A stretch of 64,000 nt of DNA. Source: Pseudomonas promysalinigenes. Its GTDB lineage: Bacteria; Pseudomonadota; Gammaproteobacteria; Pseudomonadales; Pseudomonadaceae. Where the stretch lies: NCBI RefSeq assembly GCF_014269025.2, contig NZ_CP077094.1:1302001-1366000 (forward strand), in the 5' to 3' direction. The notes beneath the pieces were generated by a model. The model did no database searches. It was not told the DNA's origin and saw only the letters and a program-made list of their open reading frames with translations. The first letter of the stretch is position 1. Each line of letters begins with the position of its first letter. The translations under genes were made by a program, and so were the position numbers. Below, one piece after another: positions 48,198 to 58,118 of the stretch.

Positions 48198-49559
48198 ATG
48201 TACGCTCCTATTCAGACCCGCTGCTTCAAAGCCTATGACATTCGCGGCCAAGTGCCGACCGACCTGAACGACGATATCGCCTACCGCATTGGCCGTGCCC
48301 TGGTGGCCCAACTGGGTGGGCGCAGTTATGTGGTAGGGCGTGACATGCGCCTGGAAAGCCCAGGTCTGTCCCGCGCCCTGATGAAAGGCCTGACCGAAGG
48401 CGGCGCCGATGTTATCGATATCGGCTTGTGCGGCACCGAAGAAGTGTATTTCGCTACCAGCCATTATCAGGCCGATGGCGGTATCATGGTCACCGCCAGC
48501 CATAACCCCAAGGGTTACAACGGCATGAAGCTGGTGCGTGAGCAGTCGCGCCCAATCAGCGGCGATACCGGCCTGAACGACATTCGCCAGCGTGTCGAAG
48601 CCGGCGACCTGGGCAACCAGGCCGCTCAGCCAGGCAACATCCGCGAAGCGTTCGACAAAACCGCATACATCGACCACTTGCTGACCTACATCGACCTCGC
48701 TGCGCTCAAGCCCCTGAAAGTACTGGCCGACCCGGGTAACGGTGCAGTTGGCCCCGTGCTGGAATTGCTGAAAGCTCGCCTGCCATTGGATATCACCATC
48801 ATCAATGGTGAGCCGGACGGCAATTTCCCTAATGGCATTCCCAACCCGTTGCTGCCAGAGAACCGCGACCTGACCCGTCAGGCCGTGCTCGATACGAATG
48901 CCGATATGGGCATCGCTTTCGACGGCGACTTCGACCGCTGCTTCTTCTTCGATAACCAAGGCCGCTTCATCGAAGGCTACTACGTGGTCGGCCTGTTGGC
49001 CGAAATGCTGCTGGCCAAGCACCCTGGCAGCAAGATCATCCACGACCCGCGCCTGACCTGGAATACCATCGAACAGGTCGAGGCAGCCGGCGGCGTAGCC
49101 ATCCAGAGCAAGACCGGCCATGCCTTCATCAAGGAGCGCATGCGCGCCGAAGACGCCGTATATGGCGGCGAAATGAGCGCCCACCACTACTTCCGCGACT
49201 TCGCCTATTGCGACAGCGGCAATATCCCGTGGCTGTTGGTGGCCGAGCTGATGAGCGTGACCGGCAAGACCCTGGCCCAGCTGGTGGACGAGCGTATCGC
49301 CAAGTTCCCATGCAGCGGCGAGATCAACTACGAAGTGGCCGATGTGAAAGGCACGATCGACAAGATCCTGAACCATTACCTGCCGCAAAACCCCAGCGTC
49401 GACCGTACCGACGGCATCAGCGTGGCTTTCGCCGACTGGCGTTTCAGCCTGCGCGGCTCCAACACCGAGCCGCTGCTGCGGCTGAACGTGGAGAGCCGCG
49501 GCGATGAAGCGCTGGTGGCGCAGCACGTCGCGCAAATCGCGCGCTTGATTCAAGGATAA
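48198..49559 (+). CDS. manB: Phosphomannomutase
   Basis: 453 residues. Active-site Ser101 in [14 protein letters not shown], metal loop FDGDFDRC, sugar-binding [10 protein letters not shown] and the phosphate-binding [10 protein letters not shown]. It converts mannose-6-P to mannose-1-P. The compact length and the opening CFKAYDIRG fit the CpsG/ManB group, rather than the larger dual AlgC. 129 nt after manC and 2 nt before wzm. Confidence 0.92.
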   Translation: MYAPIQTRCFKAYDIRGQVPTDLNDDIAYRIGRALVAQLGGRSYVVGRDMRLESPGLSRALMKGLTEGGADVIDIGLCGTEEVYFATSHYQADGGIMVTASHNPKGYNGMKLVREQSRPISGDTGLNDIRQRVEAGDLGNQAAQPGNIREAFDKTAYIDHLLTYIDLAALKPLKVLADPGNGAVGPVLELLKARLPLDITIINGEPDGNFPNGIPNPLLPENRDLTRQAVLDTNADMGIAFDGDFDRCFFFDNQGRFIEGYYVVGLLAEMLLAKHPGSKIIHDPRLTWNTIEQVEAAGGVAIQSKTGHAFIKERMRAEDAVYGGEMSAHHYFRDFAYCDSGNIPWLLVAELMSVTGKTLAQLVDERIAKFPCSGEINYEVADVKGTIDKILNHYLPQNPSVDRTDGISVAFADWRFSLRGSNTEPLLRLNVESRGDEALVAQHVAQIARLIQG

Positions 49560-49561
49560 CT

Positions 49562-50356
49562 ATGTTAGGCATGTTTCGGGGCGTCTGGGATTACCGGGGC
49601 TTCATCCTCACGTCCATCAAGAACGAGTTCATCTCGCGCTTCGCCCGCAGCAAGCTAGGCGGCCTGTGGATGATCATCCACCCTCTGGCGCAAGTGGCGA
49701 TCTACGCATTGATCCTGTCCAACGTGCTGGGCGCACGCCTGCCCGGTATCGACAACAAATACGCCTATGCGCTCTACCTGATCGCCGGCATCCTGGCCTG
49801 GAACCTTTTCGCGGAGATCGTCGGGCGATGCCTGACGGTGTTCATCGACCAGGGCAACCTGATGAAGAAGATGCGCTTTCCGCGCATTGCACTGCCGGTG
49901 ATCGTGGTGGGCTCGTGCCTGCTCAACAACCTGTTGTTGTTCGCAGCGGTCATGGTTGTGTTCGCTGTGTTGGGTCATGCGCCGAACATGCAGATGATCT
50001 GGCTGCTGCCGCTCACGTTGCTAGTGGTGGCGCTTGCGGTAGGGATCGGCCTGGTTTTGGGCGTGCTGAACGTGTTCCTGCGCGACATCGGCCAGGTGGT
50101 GCCAATCGTTATGCAGGTCTGGTTCTGGTTCACGCCGATCGTTTACTCGGTGAACATAGTGCCGGAATACCTAAAAGGGACGTTGGACGTAAACCCGATG
50201 TTCCCCATCGTTACCGCTTATCACAACGTGCTGGTCTACAAACAGGCGCCCGAAGTGACCGAGCTCGGGTTAGTGCTTGCTATCGCCCTTGGATTGATGG
50301 CAGTAGGCCTGTTCCTGTTCCGCCGCGCTTCTGCTGAAATGGTGGACTCCCTATGA
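49562..50356 (+). CDS. wzm: O-polysaccharide ABC exporter permease Wzm
   Basis: 264 residues with six hydrophobic helices of the ABC-2 type. The amphipathic start YRGFILTSIKNEFISRFARSKLGGLWMIIHPLAQ is the gate helix of polysaccharide exporters, and FTPIVYSVNIVPEYLKG is typical near helix 5. It forms the membrane channel for a lipid-linked polymer. ATG is 2 nt after the manB stop; its end overlaps wzt by 4 nt. Confidence 0.93.
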   Translation: MLGMFRGVWDYRGFILTSIKNEFISRFARSKLGGLWMIIHPLAQVAIYALILSNVLGARLPGIDNKYAYALYLIAGILAWNLFAEIVGRCLTVFIDQGNLMKKMRFPRIALPVIVVGSCLLNNLLLFAAVMVVFAVLGHAPNMQMIWLLPLTLLVVALAVGIGLVLGVLNVFLRDIGQVVPIVMQVWFWFTPIVYSVNIVPEYLKGTLDVNPMFPIVTAYHNVLVYKQAPEVTELGLVLAIALGLMAVGLFLFRRASAEMVDSL

Positions 50357-51567
50357 CCCTATTGGCCGTCAACAATGTAGGCAAGGCCTACCGGAGCTAT
50401 CGTTCCGAATGGCAGCGCATCGCTCGCTGGTTCTACCTACCGGTCAAAGCCAGTAGTGAACACTGGGTGCTCAGGCACATTAGCTTCAACATTCAAGCTG
50501 GCGAAGCGATTGGCCTGGTTGGACAAAACGGTGCCGGTAAGTCGACCTTGCTGAAGATGATCACCGGTACCTTGCAGTCCACGGAAGGCAAGGTTCATGT
50601 CAACGGGCGCATCGCCGCCATTCTCGAATTGGGCATGGGCTTCAATGGTGAGCTTACCGGCCGGCAGAATGCTTACCACGCGGCTGGATTGATGGGCTTC
50701 ACCACCCAACAGATAGATACAGTCATTGATGACATCGAGGCGTTCGCCGAGATTGGCGAGTACTTCGACCAGGCTGTGCGTACCTATTCGAGTGGTATGC
50801 AGATGCGGGTGGCGTTTGCCGTAGCCACCGCGTTTCGCCCAGAGATCCTGATCATCGACGAAGCCCTGTCGGTTGGCGACAGCTACTTCCAGCACAAGAG
50901 CTTCGGTCGTATCAAGGAATTTCAGAAAGCCGGGACCACGTTGCTGATAGTGTCCCACGACCGTGGATCGATCCAGGCGCTTTGCAACCGCGCAATCCTC
51001 CTGGACGGGGGGACTGTCATCAAGGATGGGCCTCCTGAAGAGGTGATGGATTACTACAATGCCATCATTGCTCAAAAGGAAAATGCCACGGTCGAAGTTC
51101 AGACATTGTCCGATGGCACCAAGCAGACGCGCTCAGGCAGCGGCAAGGCGAGCATCGAGACAGTCTCGCTGCATAATGCCGAGGGCGCCCCGGTCGAGTA
51201 CGTGTCCGTGGGCGAAGACGTCTGCCTGAACATTCAGGTTAGAGTCAATGCGGCTTTGCCCGAGCTGGTGGTCGGCTACGTGATCAAAGACCGTCTCGGG
51301 CAGGATGTGTTCGGTACCAATACCCACCATCTGCAGTGCATCCGTACCGATTTGATCGAAGGTGAGTTGCTGAAATACAGTTTCCGCTTTCCTGCGAATC
51401 TCGGGGTTGGCTCCTATTCCGTAGCCATCGCGCTGCATGCGAGCGACACCCACATTGCCGACAACTATGAATGGCGTGACCTGGCGTTGGTTTTCAACGT
51501 AGTGAACATGTCCGAACGAACCTTCGTAGGCCTGGCGTGGATCCCGCCGACCGTGGAGTGTAATTGA
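50353..51567 (+). CDS. wzt: O-polysaccharide ABC exporter ATPase Wzt with C-terminal carbohydrate-binding domain
   Basis: 404 residues. ATPase: Walker A GLVGQNGAGKSTLLK, signature VRTYSSGMQMRVAFA, Walker B ILIIDEALSVGD, switch IVSHDRGS. The last ~150 residues (YVSVGEDVCLNIQVRVNAALPELVVGY...SDTHIADNYEWRDLALVFNV) match a Wzt-C beta-sandwich. In E. coli O8/O9a this domain binds the capped non-reducing end, so export requires chain termination. Its presence beside a methyltransferase terminator implies the same coupling here. Confidence 0.93.
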   Translation: MTLLAVNNVGKAYRSYRSEWQRIARWFYLPVKASSEHWVLRHISFNIQAGEAIGLVGQNGAGKSTLLKMITGTLQSTEGKVHVNGRIAAILELGMGFNGELTGRQNAYHAAGLMGFTTQQIDTVIDDIEAFAEIGEYFDQAVRTYSSGMQMRVAFAVATAFRPEILIIDEALSVGDSYFQHKSFGRIKEFQKAGTTLLIVSHDRGSIQALCNRAILLDGGTVIKDGPPEEVMDYYNAIIAQKENATVEVQTLSDGTKQTRSGSGKASIETVSLHNAEGAPVEYVSVGEDVCLNIQVRVNAALPELVVGYVIKDRLGQDVFGTNTHHLQCIRTDLIEGELLKYSFRFPANLGVGSYSVAIALHASDTHIADNYEWRDLALVFNVVNMSERTFVGLAWIPPTVECN

Positions 51568-52958
51568 TGAATGCTGGTTTCTATCGCGCTTTCGAGGACC
51601 GCTATCGCGGCTCGAGGGCGCTCATCACCCAGCGGCTCGAAGCTTACTTGCCGTTTCTGCAACCCCTGAAGGAAATTTACGCCGGCGCCGCGGTGTTCGA
51701 CATCGGCTGTGGCCGAGGTGAATGGCTGGAGTTGATGAAGCGCGAAGGCTTCGAACCGATGGGCGTGGACTTGGACGATGGAATGCTGGAGGCCTGTCAC
51801 GCGTTGGGCTTACCCGCGCAGAAAGGCGATGCCCTAGAGGCGCTCCAGTCGCTGCCCGATGCCAGCCAAGTGGTAGTCAGTGGCTTCCATATCGCTGAAC
51901 ATGTGCCGTTTCCGGTGCTGGGCGATCTGGTTGGCGAGGCGTTGCGTGTATTGCGACCGGGTGGGATCCTGATCCTAGAAACCCCCAATGCTGAAAACGT
52001 CATGGTGGGTACCAATAACTTTTACCTAGACCCAACCCACACTCAGCCCATTCCCAATTTGCTGATGTCGTTCCTCACCGAACACATAGGCTTCGCCCGT
52101 TCCAAAGTAGTACGTCTGCAGGAGTCACTTGAACTTCACAATGAGCAGGGCCAGGTAGGTGTGCGCGAGGTGCTCACAGGTGCAAGCCCCGACTATGCCG
52201 TAGTGGCCCAGAAAGCAGCCGATGCCAGTGTGCTTGACAAGTTCGAGGCAGCATTCGACAAACCTTATGGGTTGTCGCTCGACGATCTGGCAGTGCGCTA
52301 TGACCAAGGGATGGACCGCCGTCTCAATGAGCTGCAAAACAGCGTTGACGAAGTTCGGGCTACCTTTTTCGAGCCTAATGAGTTCCAGCGGCTCATGGCT
52401 GAAATCAACCAGCAGCAAACTCAGCAGCTGTTGGCGATGAAGGAGCATTACGAGGCCACCACCGAGGCCTTGCAGCGTCAATGTGGTGCTATGCAGGAAG
52501 CGCTGGCCCAGGCCCAGGCACAAGCCGATGCCATGACCCAGGAGCGTAACGCGGCGCTGGAAAACTGTCATTGGCAGCACATGCGCGCCCAGGGTGCAGA
52601 ACAACAAGTCGAGGCCATGCGAACTAGCACATCGTGGCGAATTACCGGCCCTCTACGAACAGCGACGCGGGCTGCGCTGTGGCCGGCACGCCATGGCAAG
52701 CCGTGGTTGCGCCTGAAGCTGCGCCATGCCGCACCCCACGCCAAGCTGTGGGTCGCGCGCCGCCCGGCCGCGCGGCGTTTGGCACTGGCAGTATTGAATC
52801 GTAGCCCTTGGCTAAGTGCAAAACTGCGCAATCTGTTGGCACCCGATCCGGTTAGCGTAGTGGTTGACCCGCAACATGGCGTGATCGATCACGCCCCTTT
52901 GACACCGCGAGGCCGCGCTATTGAGAACGCCCTCCGAGCAGTAATGAGAAAGGGCTGA
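51567..52958 (+). CDS. WbdD-like chain-terminating methyltransferase with coiled coil, no kinase domain
   Basis: 463 residues from ATG 51567, whose first base is the last base of the wzt stop. Residues ~1-220: SAM methyltransferase with VFDIGCGRGEWLEL (43-56), GVDLDDGML, SGFHIAEHVPF and ILETPNAENV. Residues ~253-352: long Gln/Ala/Glu-rich helix predicted as coiled coil. Residues ~353-463: STSWRITGPLR followed by a very basic Ala/Arg/Trp-rich segment that could lie on the membrane. E. coli WbdD of O9a has methyltransferase, kinase and coiled-coil ruler; O8 caps by methylation alone. The architecture here fits the O8 mode. Specific sugar position is unknown. Confidence 0.82.
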   Translation: MNAGFYRAFEDRYRGSRALITQRLEAYLPFLQPLKEIYAGAAVFDIGCGRGEWLELMKREGFEPMGVDLDDGMLEACHALGLPAQKGDALEALQSLPDASQVVVSGFHIAEHVPFPVLGDLVGEALRVLRPGGILILETPNAENVMVGTNNFYLDPTHTQPIPNLLMSFLTEHIGFARSKVVRLQESLELHNEQGQVGVREVLTGASPDYAVVAQKAADASVLDKFEAAFDKPYGLSLDDLAVRYDQGMDRRLNELQNSVDEVRATFFEPNEFQRLMAEINQQQTQQLLAMKEHYEATTEALQRQCGAMQEALAQAQAQADAMTQERNAALENCHWQHMRAQGAEQQVEAMRTSTSWRITGPLRTATRAALWPARHGKPWLRLKLRHAAPHAKLWVARRPAARRLALAVLNRSPWLSAKLRNLLAPDPVSVVVDPQHGVIDHAPLTPRGRAIENALRAVMRKG

Positions 52959-52964
52959 CACTGA

Positions 52965-55496
52965 ATGCGTATCGTAATTGACATGCAAGGCGCACAAACC
53001 GAAAGCCGCTTCCGTGGTATTGGTCGCTATAGCGTATCGCTGGCTCAAGGCATCGCGCGAAATCGCGGCGAGCATGAAGTTTATTTGCTGTTGAACGGCA
53101 TGCTCAGTGAAAGCATAGAGGCTATACGCGCCGCCTTCGTGGGGCTGCTACCCCAAAGCCATATCCGTGTGTGGTATGCCCAAGGCCCTGTGGCAGGGAT
53201 CGACCCGGCCAACAACGGTCGGCACCACGTTGCCAAGCTTATTCGTCAAGCTGCTATCGATGAGTTGAAGCCGGATGTGGTGCACATCACCAGTGCAGTT
53301 GAGGGCTTTATCGATGATGCGGTAATCGGCCAGCCACTCGAGCACAAACGCGCAATCCTCAGCGTGACGCTCTACGACCTGATTCCGCTCACCAACCCGC
53401 AGCAGTATCTGGATCATGCCCAGTACAAGCAGTACTACATGGACATCGTCGGGTCGTTCAAGGACCACGGCGTACTGCTGGCTATCTCTGAGTGCGCACG
53501 TCAGGAAGCTTTGTCGCTGCTACCGTTGGATCAGGATCAGGTGTTCAACGTATCAGGTGCCGCAGATGCGATATTCAAACCTGTCACGCTGACCGAGCAG
53601 GCCCGTATCGCGCTCAAGTCCAAGTTCGGGCTGCGTGACGCATTCGTGCTGTACTCAGGCGGTGCAGACGAGCGAAAAAATCTTTCGCGCTTGATCGTTG
53701 CGTTTGCAGACGTCAAGCGCGAGGTGAACGACGTGCAACTGGTGTTTGCTGGCAAGATGTCCCAGCACATCGTTGAACGCTACCGTGGCGAAGCGCTTGC
53801 TCAGGGCCTCGCAGCAGAGGACCTGGTATTCACTGGCTTCATCACCGACGATGAGCTCGTGGCGTTGTACAACACCTGCCGCCTGTACGTTTTCCCGTCG
53901 TGGCATGAAGGCTTTGGCCTTCCGCCGTTGGAAGCGATGAAGTGCGGCGCACCTGTGATTGGTGCCAATACCTCGAGCGTGCCCGAAGTGATTGGCTGGG
54001 ATGAAGCGACGTTCGACCCTCTGGACACGGCCTCAATCGCCCAGAAAATGAACCAGGCGCTTGTCGACGAGAGCTTCCGCGAAGCGATGATCAAGCATGG
54101 CCTGGAGCGCGCCAAGCTGTTTTCTTGGGACCTGACAGGCAAGGCGGCAATCGCTGCGTTCGAGCAAATGCTGCAAAACCTGCCAGCGACCGATCAAGAA
54201 GTGGACGAAGACCTGCCCACGGAACAACGCATCGAGCATCTGGCCACCGCGCTGGCTACCACAGGCGAGTTGGAAAAAGGTGAAATCGATGTAAAGCGCC
54301 TGGCCAAAGCAATTGATTACTCGCTTCAAGGCCCAAGCGGCAAGCCGAACCTGCTGGTGGACATATCGCAGCTTTGCCGACACGACGCCAAAAGCGGCAT
54401 CCAGCGGGTTGTGCGCAGCATTCTGCTGGAGTGGCTGACGACCCCGCCCGAGGGCTACACCGTTACGCCGATCTACAGCAAAGTCGAAGAGTCGTTCTAT
54501 CGGTACGCCAGGCAGTTCACGGCTACTTTCCTCGGCAACACACCGGGGGAAGACGATCTCGACGAAGCTATCAGTTACAAGGCTGGGGATGTTTACATCT
54601 GTTTGGACCTGCTGCTGGATATGTTGCCGCAACGCCAGCCCTACCTCGACACCATGCGTGCCCATGGCGTCAGCCTGTTCTTTGTGGTGTACGACCTGTT
54701 GATCTTGCAGATGCGTCATTTCTTCTCAGATCACCTGCACCCATTCTATGTCGACTGGATCAACACCATTGCTCGATATGACGGCGCAATGTGCATCTCC
54801 AGAGCAGTTGGTGATGAGCTGCAGGCCTGGATGGATGAAAATGCACCTCAGCGCGCACGGCCGTTCCGTATTGGTGTTTTCCACCTCGGCGCCGATATTG
54901 ATCAGTCGGTACCTACCAAAGGAGTTCCTGAAGATCCTGCCATGCGAGTTGAAGCGTTACAGGCCAACCCGACATTTTTGATGGTTGGGACCTTGGAGCC
55001 GCGTAAAGGGCATTTGCAGACGCTGGATGCTTTCGAGTTGCTCTGGCAACAAGGTGTAGAGGCCAACTTGGTGATCGTTGGCAAGCACGGCTGGCTGGTG
55101 GAAGAGCTGGCCGACAGGCTGCTGAACCACGTTGAGCGTGGCAAGCGCCTGCTCTGGCTCGAAAGTGCAAGTGACGAGTACCTGGAACACCTCTACCAAC
55201 AGTGCGACTGCCTGATAGCTGCCTCCTACGGCGAAGGCTTCGGTCTACCGCTGATCGAGGCTGCACAGCATGGGCTTGCGATCATTGCGCGCGATCTGCC
55301 TGTCTTCCGTGAGGTAGCCGGTGAGCATGCGTGGTTCTTTGCAGGCACCGATGCGCGCAATGTCGCCGACAGCATCGTAGACTGGCTGGCGCTGCACGCG
55401 ACAGGTGAGCACCCAACCTCGGTCGATATGCCATGGCTTACCTGGAAAGGCAGCGCGCAGCAATTGATTGGTGAACTCAGCAGGCACGCGTTTTGA
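52965..55496 (+). CDS. Two-domain GT4 glycosyltransferase, WbdA-like polymannosyltransferase
   Basis: 843 residues; E. coli WbdA(O9a) is ~840. Domain 1 (~1-395) begins MRIVIDMQGAQTESRFRGIGRY and has the EX7E motif at WHEGFGLPPLEAMKCGAP (~311-325). Domain 2 (~460-843) begins LLVDISQLCRHDAKSGIQRVVR and has YGEGFGLPLIEAAQHG (~755-768). Both have the GT-B donor-site strand (LYSGGADERKN and LMVGTLEPRKGH). Two intact active sites suggest two alternating linkages in a homopolymer. GDP-mannose as donor is inferred from manC-manB. Confidence 0.85.
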   Translation: MRIVIDMQGAQTESRFRGIGRYSVSLAQGIARNRGEHEVYLLLNGMLSESIEAIRAAFVGLLPQSHIRVWYAQGPVAGIDPANNGRHHVAKLIRQAAIDELKPDVVHITSAVEGFIDDAVIGQPLEHKRAILSVTLYDLIPLTNPQQYLDHAQYKQYYMDIVGSFKDHGVLLAISECARQEALSLLPLDQDQVFNVSGAADAIFKPVTLTEQARIALKSKFGLRDAFVLYSGGADERKNLSRLIVAFADVKREVNDVQLVFAGKMSQHIVERYRGEALAQGLAAEDLVFTGFITDDELVALYNTCRLYVFPSWHEGFGLPPLEAMKCGAPVIGANTSSVPEVIGWDEATFDPLDTASIAQKMNQALVDESFREAMIKHGLERAKLFSWDLTGKAAIAAFEQMLQNLPATDQEVDEDLPTEQRIEHLATALATTGELEKGEIDVKRLAKAIDYSLQGPSGKPNLLVDISQLCRHDAKSGIQRVVRSILLEWLTTPPEGYTVTPIYSKVEESFYRYARQFTATFLGNTPGEDDLDEAISYKAGDVYICLDLLLDMLPQRQPYLDTMRAHGVSLFFVVYDLLILQMRHFFSDHLHPFYVDWINTIARYDGAMCISRAVGDELQAWMDENAPQRARPFRIGVFHLGADIDQSVPTKGVPEDPAMRVEALQANPTFLMVGTLEPRKGHLQTLDAFELLWQQGVEANLVIVGKHGWLVEELADRLLNHVERGKRLLWLESASDEYLEHLYQQCDCLIAASYGEGFGLPLIEAAQHGLAIIARDLPVFREVAGEHAWFFAGTDARNVADSIVDWLALHATGEHPTSVDMPWLTWKGSAQQLIGELSRHAF

Positions 55497-55536
55497 TCGT
55501 AGCGCTGGAAAAATACATGGATGGGAAAACAGGATA

Positions 55537-57177
55537 ATGAGTTTCAAGCTTGACTCAACAGGCCGAGCCGGCTTGGCATTTGCTGTGGCTTTCGGGTTGT
55601 TCTTTGTGCTTCGGCATTTTCCGCTGGACTTCATTCTCGGTACCAACGCCTACTGGCAGACCGAGGTAGAAGACGTCACCCAGTATTTCGCAGGCTTCAA
55701 CGCATTCTTCAATGCCCCGTTCAGCTATCCGCTGCTGGCGTTCGACAGTATCAACTATCCCCAGGGCACTCGAGCCACCTTCGTGGACGCCATACCTTTG
55801 TATGCGTTTTTGCTGAAGGTATTCGTGCCCAAAAGCTTTGCGCCGTTCAACCCGTTTGGCGTATGGATCGCCGGCTGTTTTATCGCCCAGGCCGTTTGTG
55901 CCTGGTGGATTCTGCGTGAGCTGAAGGTCCGTTCGTGGTTGGCGCTGGCGGCTGCAGTGGTGTGCCTGGTGAGCATGCCGGAGTTCACCTCGCGCATTGC
56001 TCACGTCTCGTTGATGTCGCAATGGATTGTACTTTGCGCATTGGCGATGTACGTTAGCTGCCGCCGCACGGGGCTGCTGCACGGCTGGGCGTGGGGTGTG
56101 CTGCTGGTAGCTGGGTTCTACGTGAATATTTACCTGTTCGCGATGGCCAGTGCCATCTACGTGGCCAGCTATCTGGGGCGCACTGATCGCTTTGCGCTGG
56201 CGTCCATGGCCCGAGCATTGGTGCCTTTCGTGGTGATTGGCGTAAGCCTGTTCTTGACCATTTTCCCCATGGGCGGGGGAGCAGTGGCCAAGGAAGGCGG
56301 TTTCGGCGTCTTTTCCATGAACCTGCTGTCGCCATTGCATGGCGGCAAATACCTGCATTTCCCCAACCCTGAAATGCCTGGGCAGGGTGAGGGCTTCAAC
56401 TACTTGGGCATGGGTGTGCTGCTTGCGTTTGCACTGTGCCTGGTGCTCAAGCGCAACGACGTAGATGATACGTTCAGCCGTCACAAAGCGCTCACCTGGC
56501 TGATGGTGCTGTTCACAGTCTATGCGCTTTCTAATGAAATCTATCTGGGTACCAGTCATTTGGTGTCGATCGACTACCCCTCGATTCTAAAGCCCATCAC
56601 CTCCCAGTTCCGTGCCTCTGGGCGATTCTTCTGGCCGGTGGGCTTCTGCATCGTGATTTTCTCCATCGCCTACCTGTATCGCCGCTTGGGCACCAAGCTG
56701 TTCGCCGCTTGCATGCTAGCGATGCTCATCGTTCAGATAATCGACCTGTCGGCATTCCGTCGGCTGCTCGTTGCTGTCGCCAACCGCCCGGCAGAGGTTG
56801 TGTTGAACCAGGCCGCATGGAATGAGCAGGTCGCAGACAATACTCAGTACCTGTATTTCTTCCCGAAATTCAAATGTGGCCGTGGCGATCAAGTGCTGCA
56901 GACCCTCATGCCAACCATGCGTTACGCTGCCGTGCATAACATCAAAATCAATACGGGTTATGTATCGCGCGTTAGTTCCGACTGCAGCACCGAAAGCACC
57001 CAGGCGGATATCGCTGCTTCAGATTTCAGTAGCTCTGTCTACGTATTCAACACCGGGGACTTCCCGCAGGTGGAGCAGTTGAAACAGCTTTTCCCATCCA
57101 ACCGCCAGCCTGAATGCAAAGTACTCGACTTCGCTCAGGTCTGCCGCGTCGTCCAAGCAGGGCAGGTGAACCCATGA
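55537..57177 (+). CDS. Polytopic membrane protein (DUF6311-like), candidate Gtr-type glycosyltransferase
   Basis: 546 residues from ATG 55537, with AGGA close upstream. About eleven hydrophobic helices run through residues ~10-430, with an early periplasmic loop NAYWQTEVEDVTQYFAGFNAF that carries acidic residues, and a soluble C-terminal ~110 residues with four cysteines. The Glu/Asp-bearing first loop is the usual active-site place in GT-C enzymes. It precedes gtrB and gtrA with 4-nt overlaps, so it is the expected third member of a Gtr cassette, adding a side sugar in the periplasm. Family assignment is from memory. Confidence 0.68.
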   Translation: MSFKLDSTGRAGLAFAVAFGLFFVLRHFPLDFILGTNAYWQTEVEDVTQYFAGFNAFFNAPFSYPLLAFDSINYPQGTRATFVDAIPLYAFLLKVFVPKSFAPFNPFGVWIAGCFIAQAVCAWWILRELKVRSWLALAAAVVCLVSMPEFTSRIAHVSLMSQWIVLCALAMYVSCRRTGLLHGWAWGVLLVAGFYVNIYLFAMASAIYVASYLGRTDRFALASMARALVPFVVIGVSLFLTIFPMGGGAVAKEGGFGVFSMNLLSPLHGGKYLHFPNPEMPGQGEGFNYLGMGVLLAFALCLVLKRNDVDDTFSRHKALTWLMVLFTVYALSNEIYLGTSHLVSIDYPSILKPITSQFRASGRFFWPVGFCIVIFSIAYLYRRLGTKLFAACMLAMLIVQIIDLSAFRRLLVAVANRPAEVVLNQAAWNEQVADNTQYLYFFPKFKCGRGDQVLQTLMPTMRYAAVHNIKINTGYVSRVSSDCSTESTQADIAASDFSSSVYVFNTGDFPQVEQLKQLFPSNRQPECKVLDFAQVCRVVQAGQVNP

Positions 57178-58118
57178 CCGAAATGAAAAAGCGCGTGATT
57201 TCACTGGTGTCGCCTTTCTACAACGAAGAAAAAGGCGTGCATGCCTTTTTCCAGCGCATCAATGAAGTCTTCGCCGGCTTAGCGGATAGATATGAGCTGG
57301 AAGTAATCGCTGTGAATGACGGCAGCCGCGATAACACCTACGACCAGTTGCTGAAGGCTAAGGCCGACAATCCTTACTTGACCGTGGTCGATCTGTCGCG
57401 CAACTTTGGTAAGGAAGCAGCTATCTCGGCCGGGCTGGATTTTGCGACTGGCGATGCTGTGGTACCAATTGACTCCGATCTGCAGCATCCTCCGGAAGTC
57501 GTCCTTGAGCTGGTCGAGAAATGGGAGCAGGGCGCAGAAGTCGTGCTGGCCAAGCGAGTTGATCGCGAAACTGATCGACCGATTCAAAAACTGACTGCCA
57601 ACTATTTCTATCGGGTGCACAACCGAATTTCTGATATCGATATTCCTGCCGACGTCGGCGATTTCCGGTTGATGGATCGTAAGGTGGTAGAGGCACTCAA
57701 GACCTTGCCAGAGAGCCGCCGCTTCATGAAGGGGTTGTTCGCATGGGTGGGTTTCCGCACCACCACGGTGGAGTATAAAGTGGCCGCCCGCGAACACGGC
57801 AGTTCAAGTTTCAACACGTGGAAGCTCTGGAACTTCGCCATCGAAGGGATTACCAGCTTCAGTTCGGTGCCGCTGCGTATCTGGACGTATCTGGGCTGTG
57901 TGGTATCGGCGCTTTCGTTCGTTTACGCGGCCTACCTGTTGATCAAGACCATGTTTTTTGGGGTGGACCTGCCGGGCTACGCTTCGATCATGATCACGGT
58001 ACTGTTCGCCAGTGGCGTGCAGTTGATCGGCATCGGCGTGCTGGGGGAGTATGTGGGAAGGATCTTCACGGAGTCAAAAAACCGGCCCGTGTATATCGTG
58101 CGTGATGTGATCAAGTGA
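57174..58118 (+). CDS. gtrB: GtrB-type polyprenyl-phosphate glycosyltransferase (GT2)
   Basis: 314 residues. The GT2 domain has VSPFYNEEKGVHAFF, AVNDGSRDNT, RNFGKEAAISAGLDFATGDAVV and the metal motif IDSDLQHPPE, then GDFRLMDRKVVEAL. Two C-terminal helices (VPLRIWTYLGCVVSALSFVYAAYLL and a later GVQLIGIGVLGEY) anchor it. It transfers a sugar, usually glucose, from a nucleotide donor to undecaprenyl phosphate. Overlaps the gene before and gtrA after by 4 nt each. Confidence 0.9.
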   Translation: MTEMKKRVISLVSPFYNEEKGVHAFFQRINEVFAGLADRYELEVIAVNDGSRDNTYDQLLKAKADNPYLTVVDLSRNFGKEAAISAGLDFATGDAVVPIDSDLQHPPEVVLELVEKWEQGAEVVLAKRVDRETDRPIQKLTANYFYRVHNRISDIDIPADVGDFRLMDRKVVEALKTLPESRRFMKGLFAWVGFRTTTVEYKVAAREHGSSSFNTWKLWNFAIEGITSFSSVPLRIWTYLGCVVSALSFVYAAYLLIKTMFFGVDLPGYASIMITVLFASGVQLIGIGVLGEYVGRIFTESKNRPVYIVRDVIK

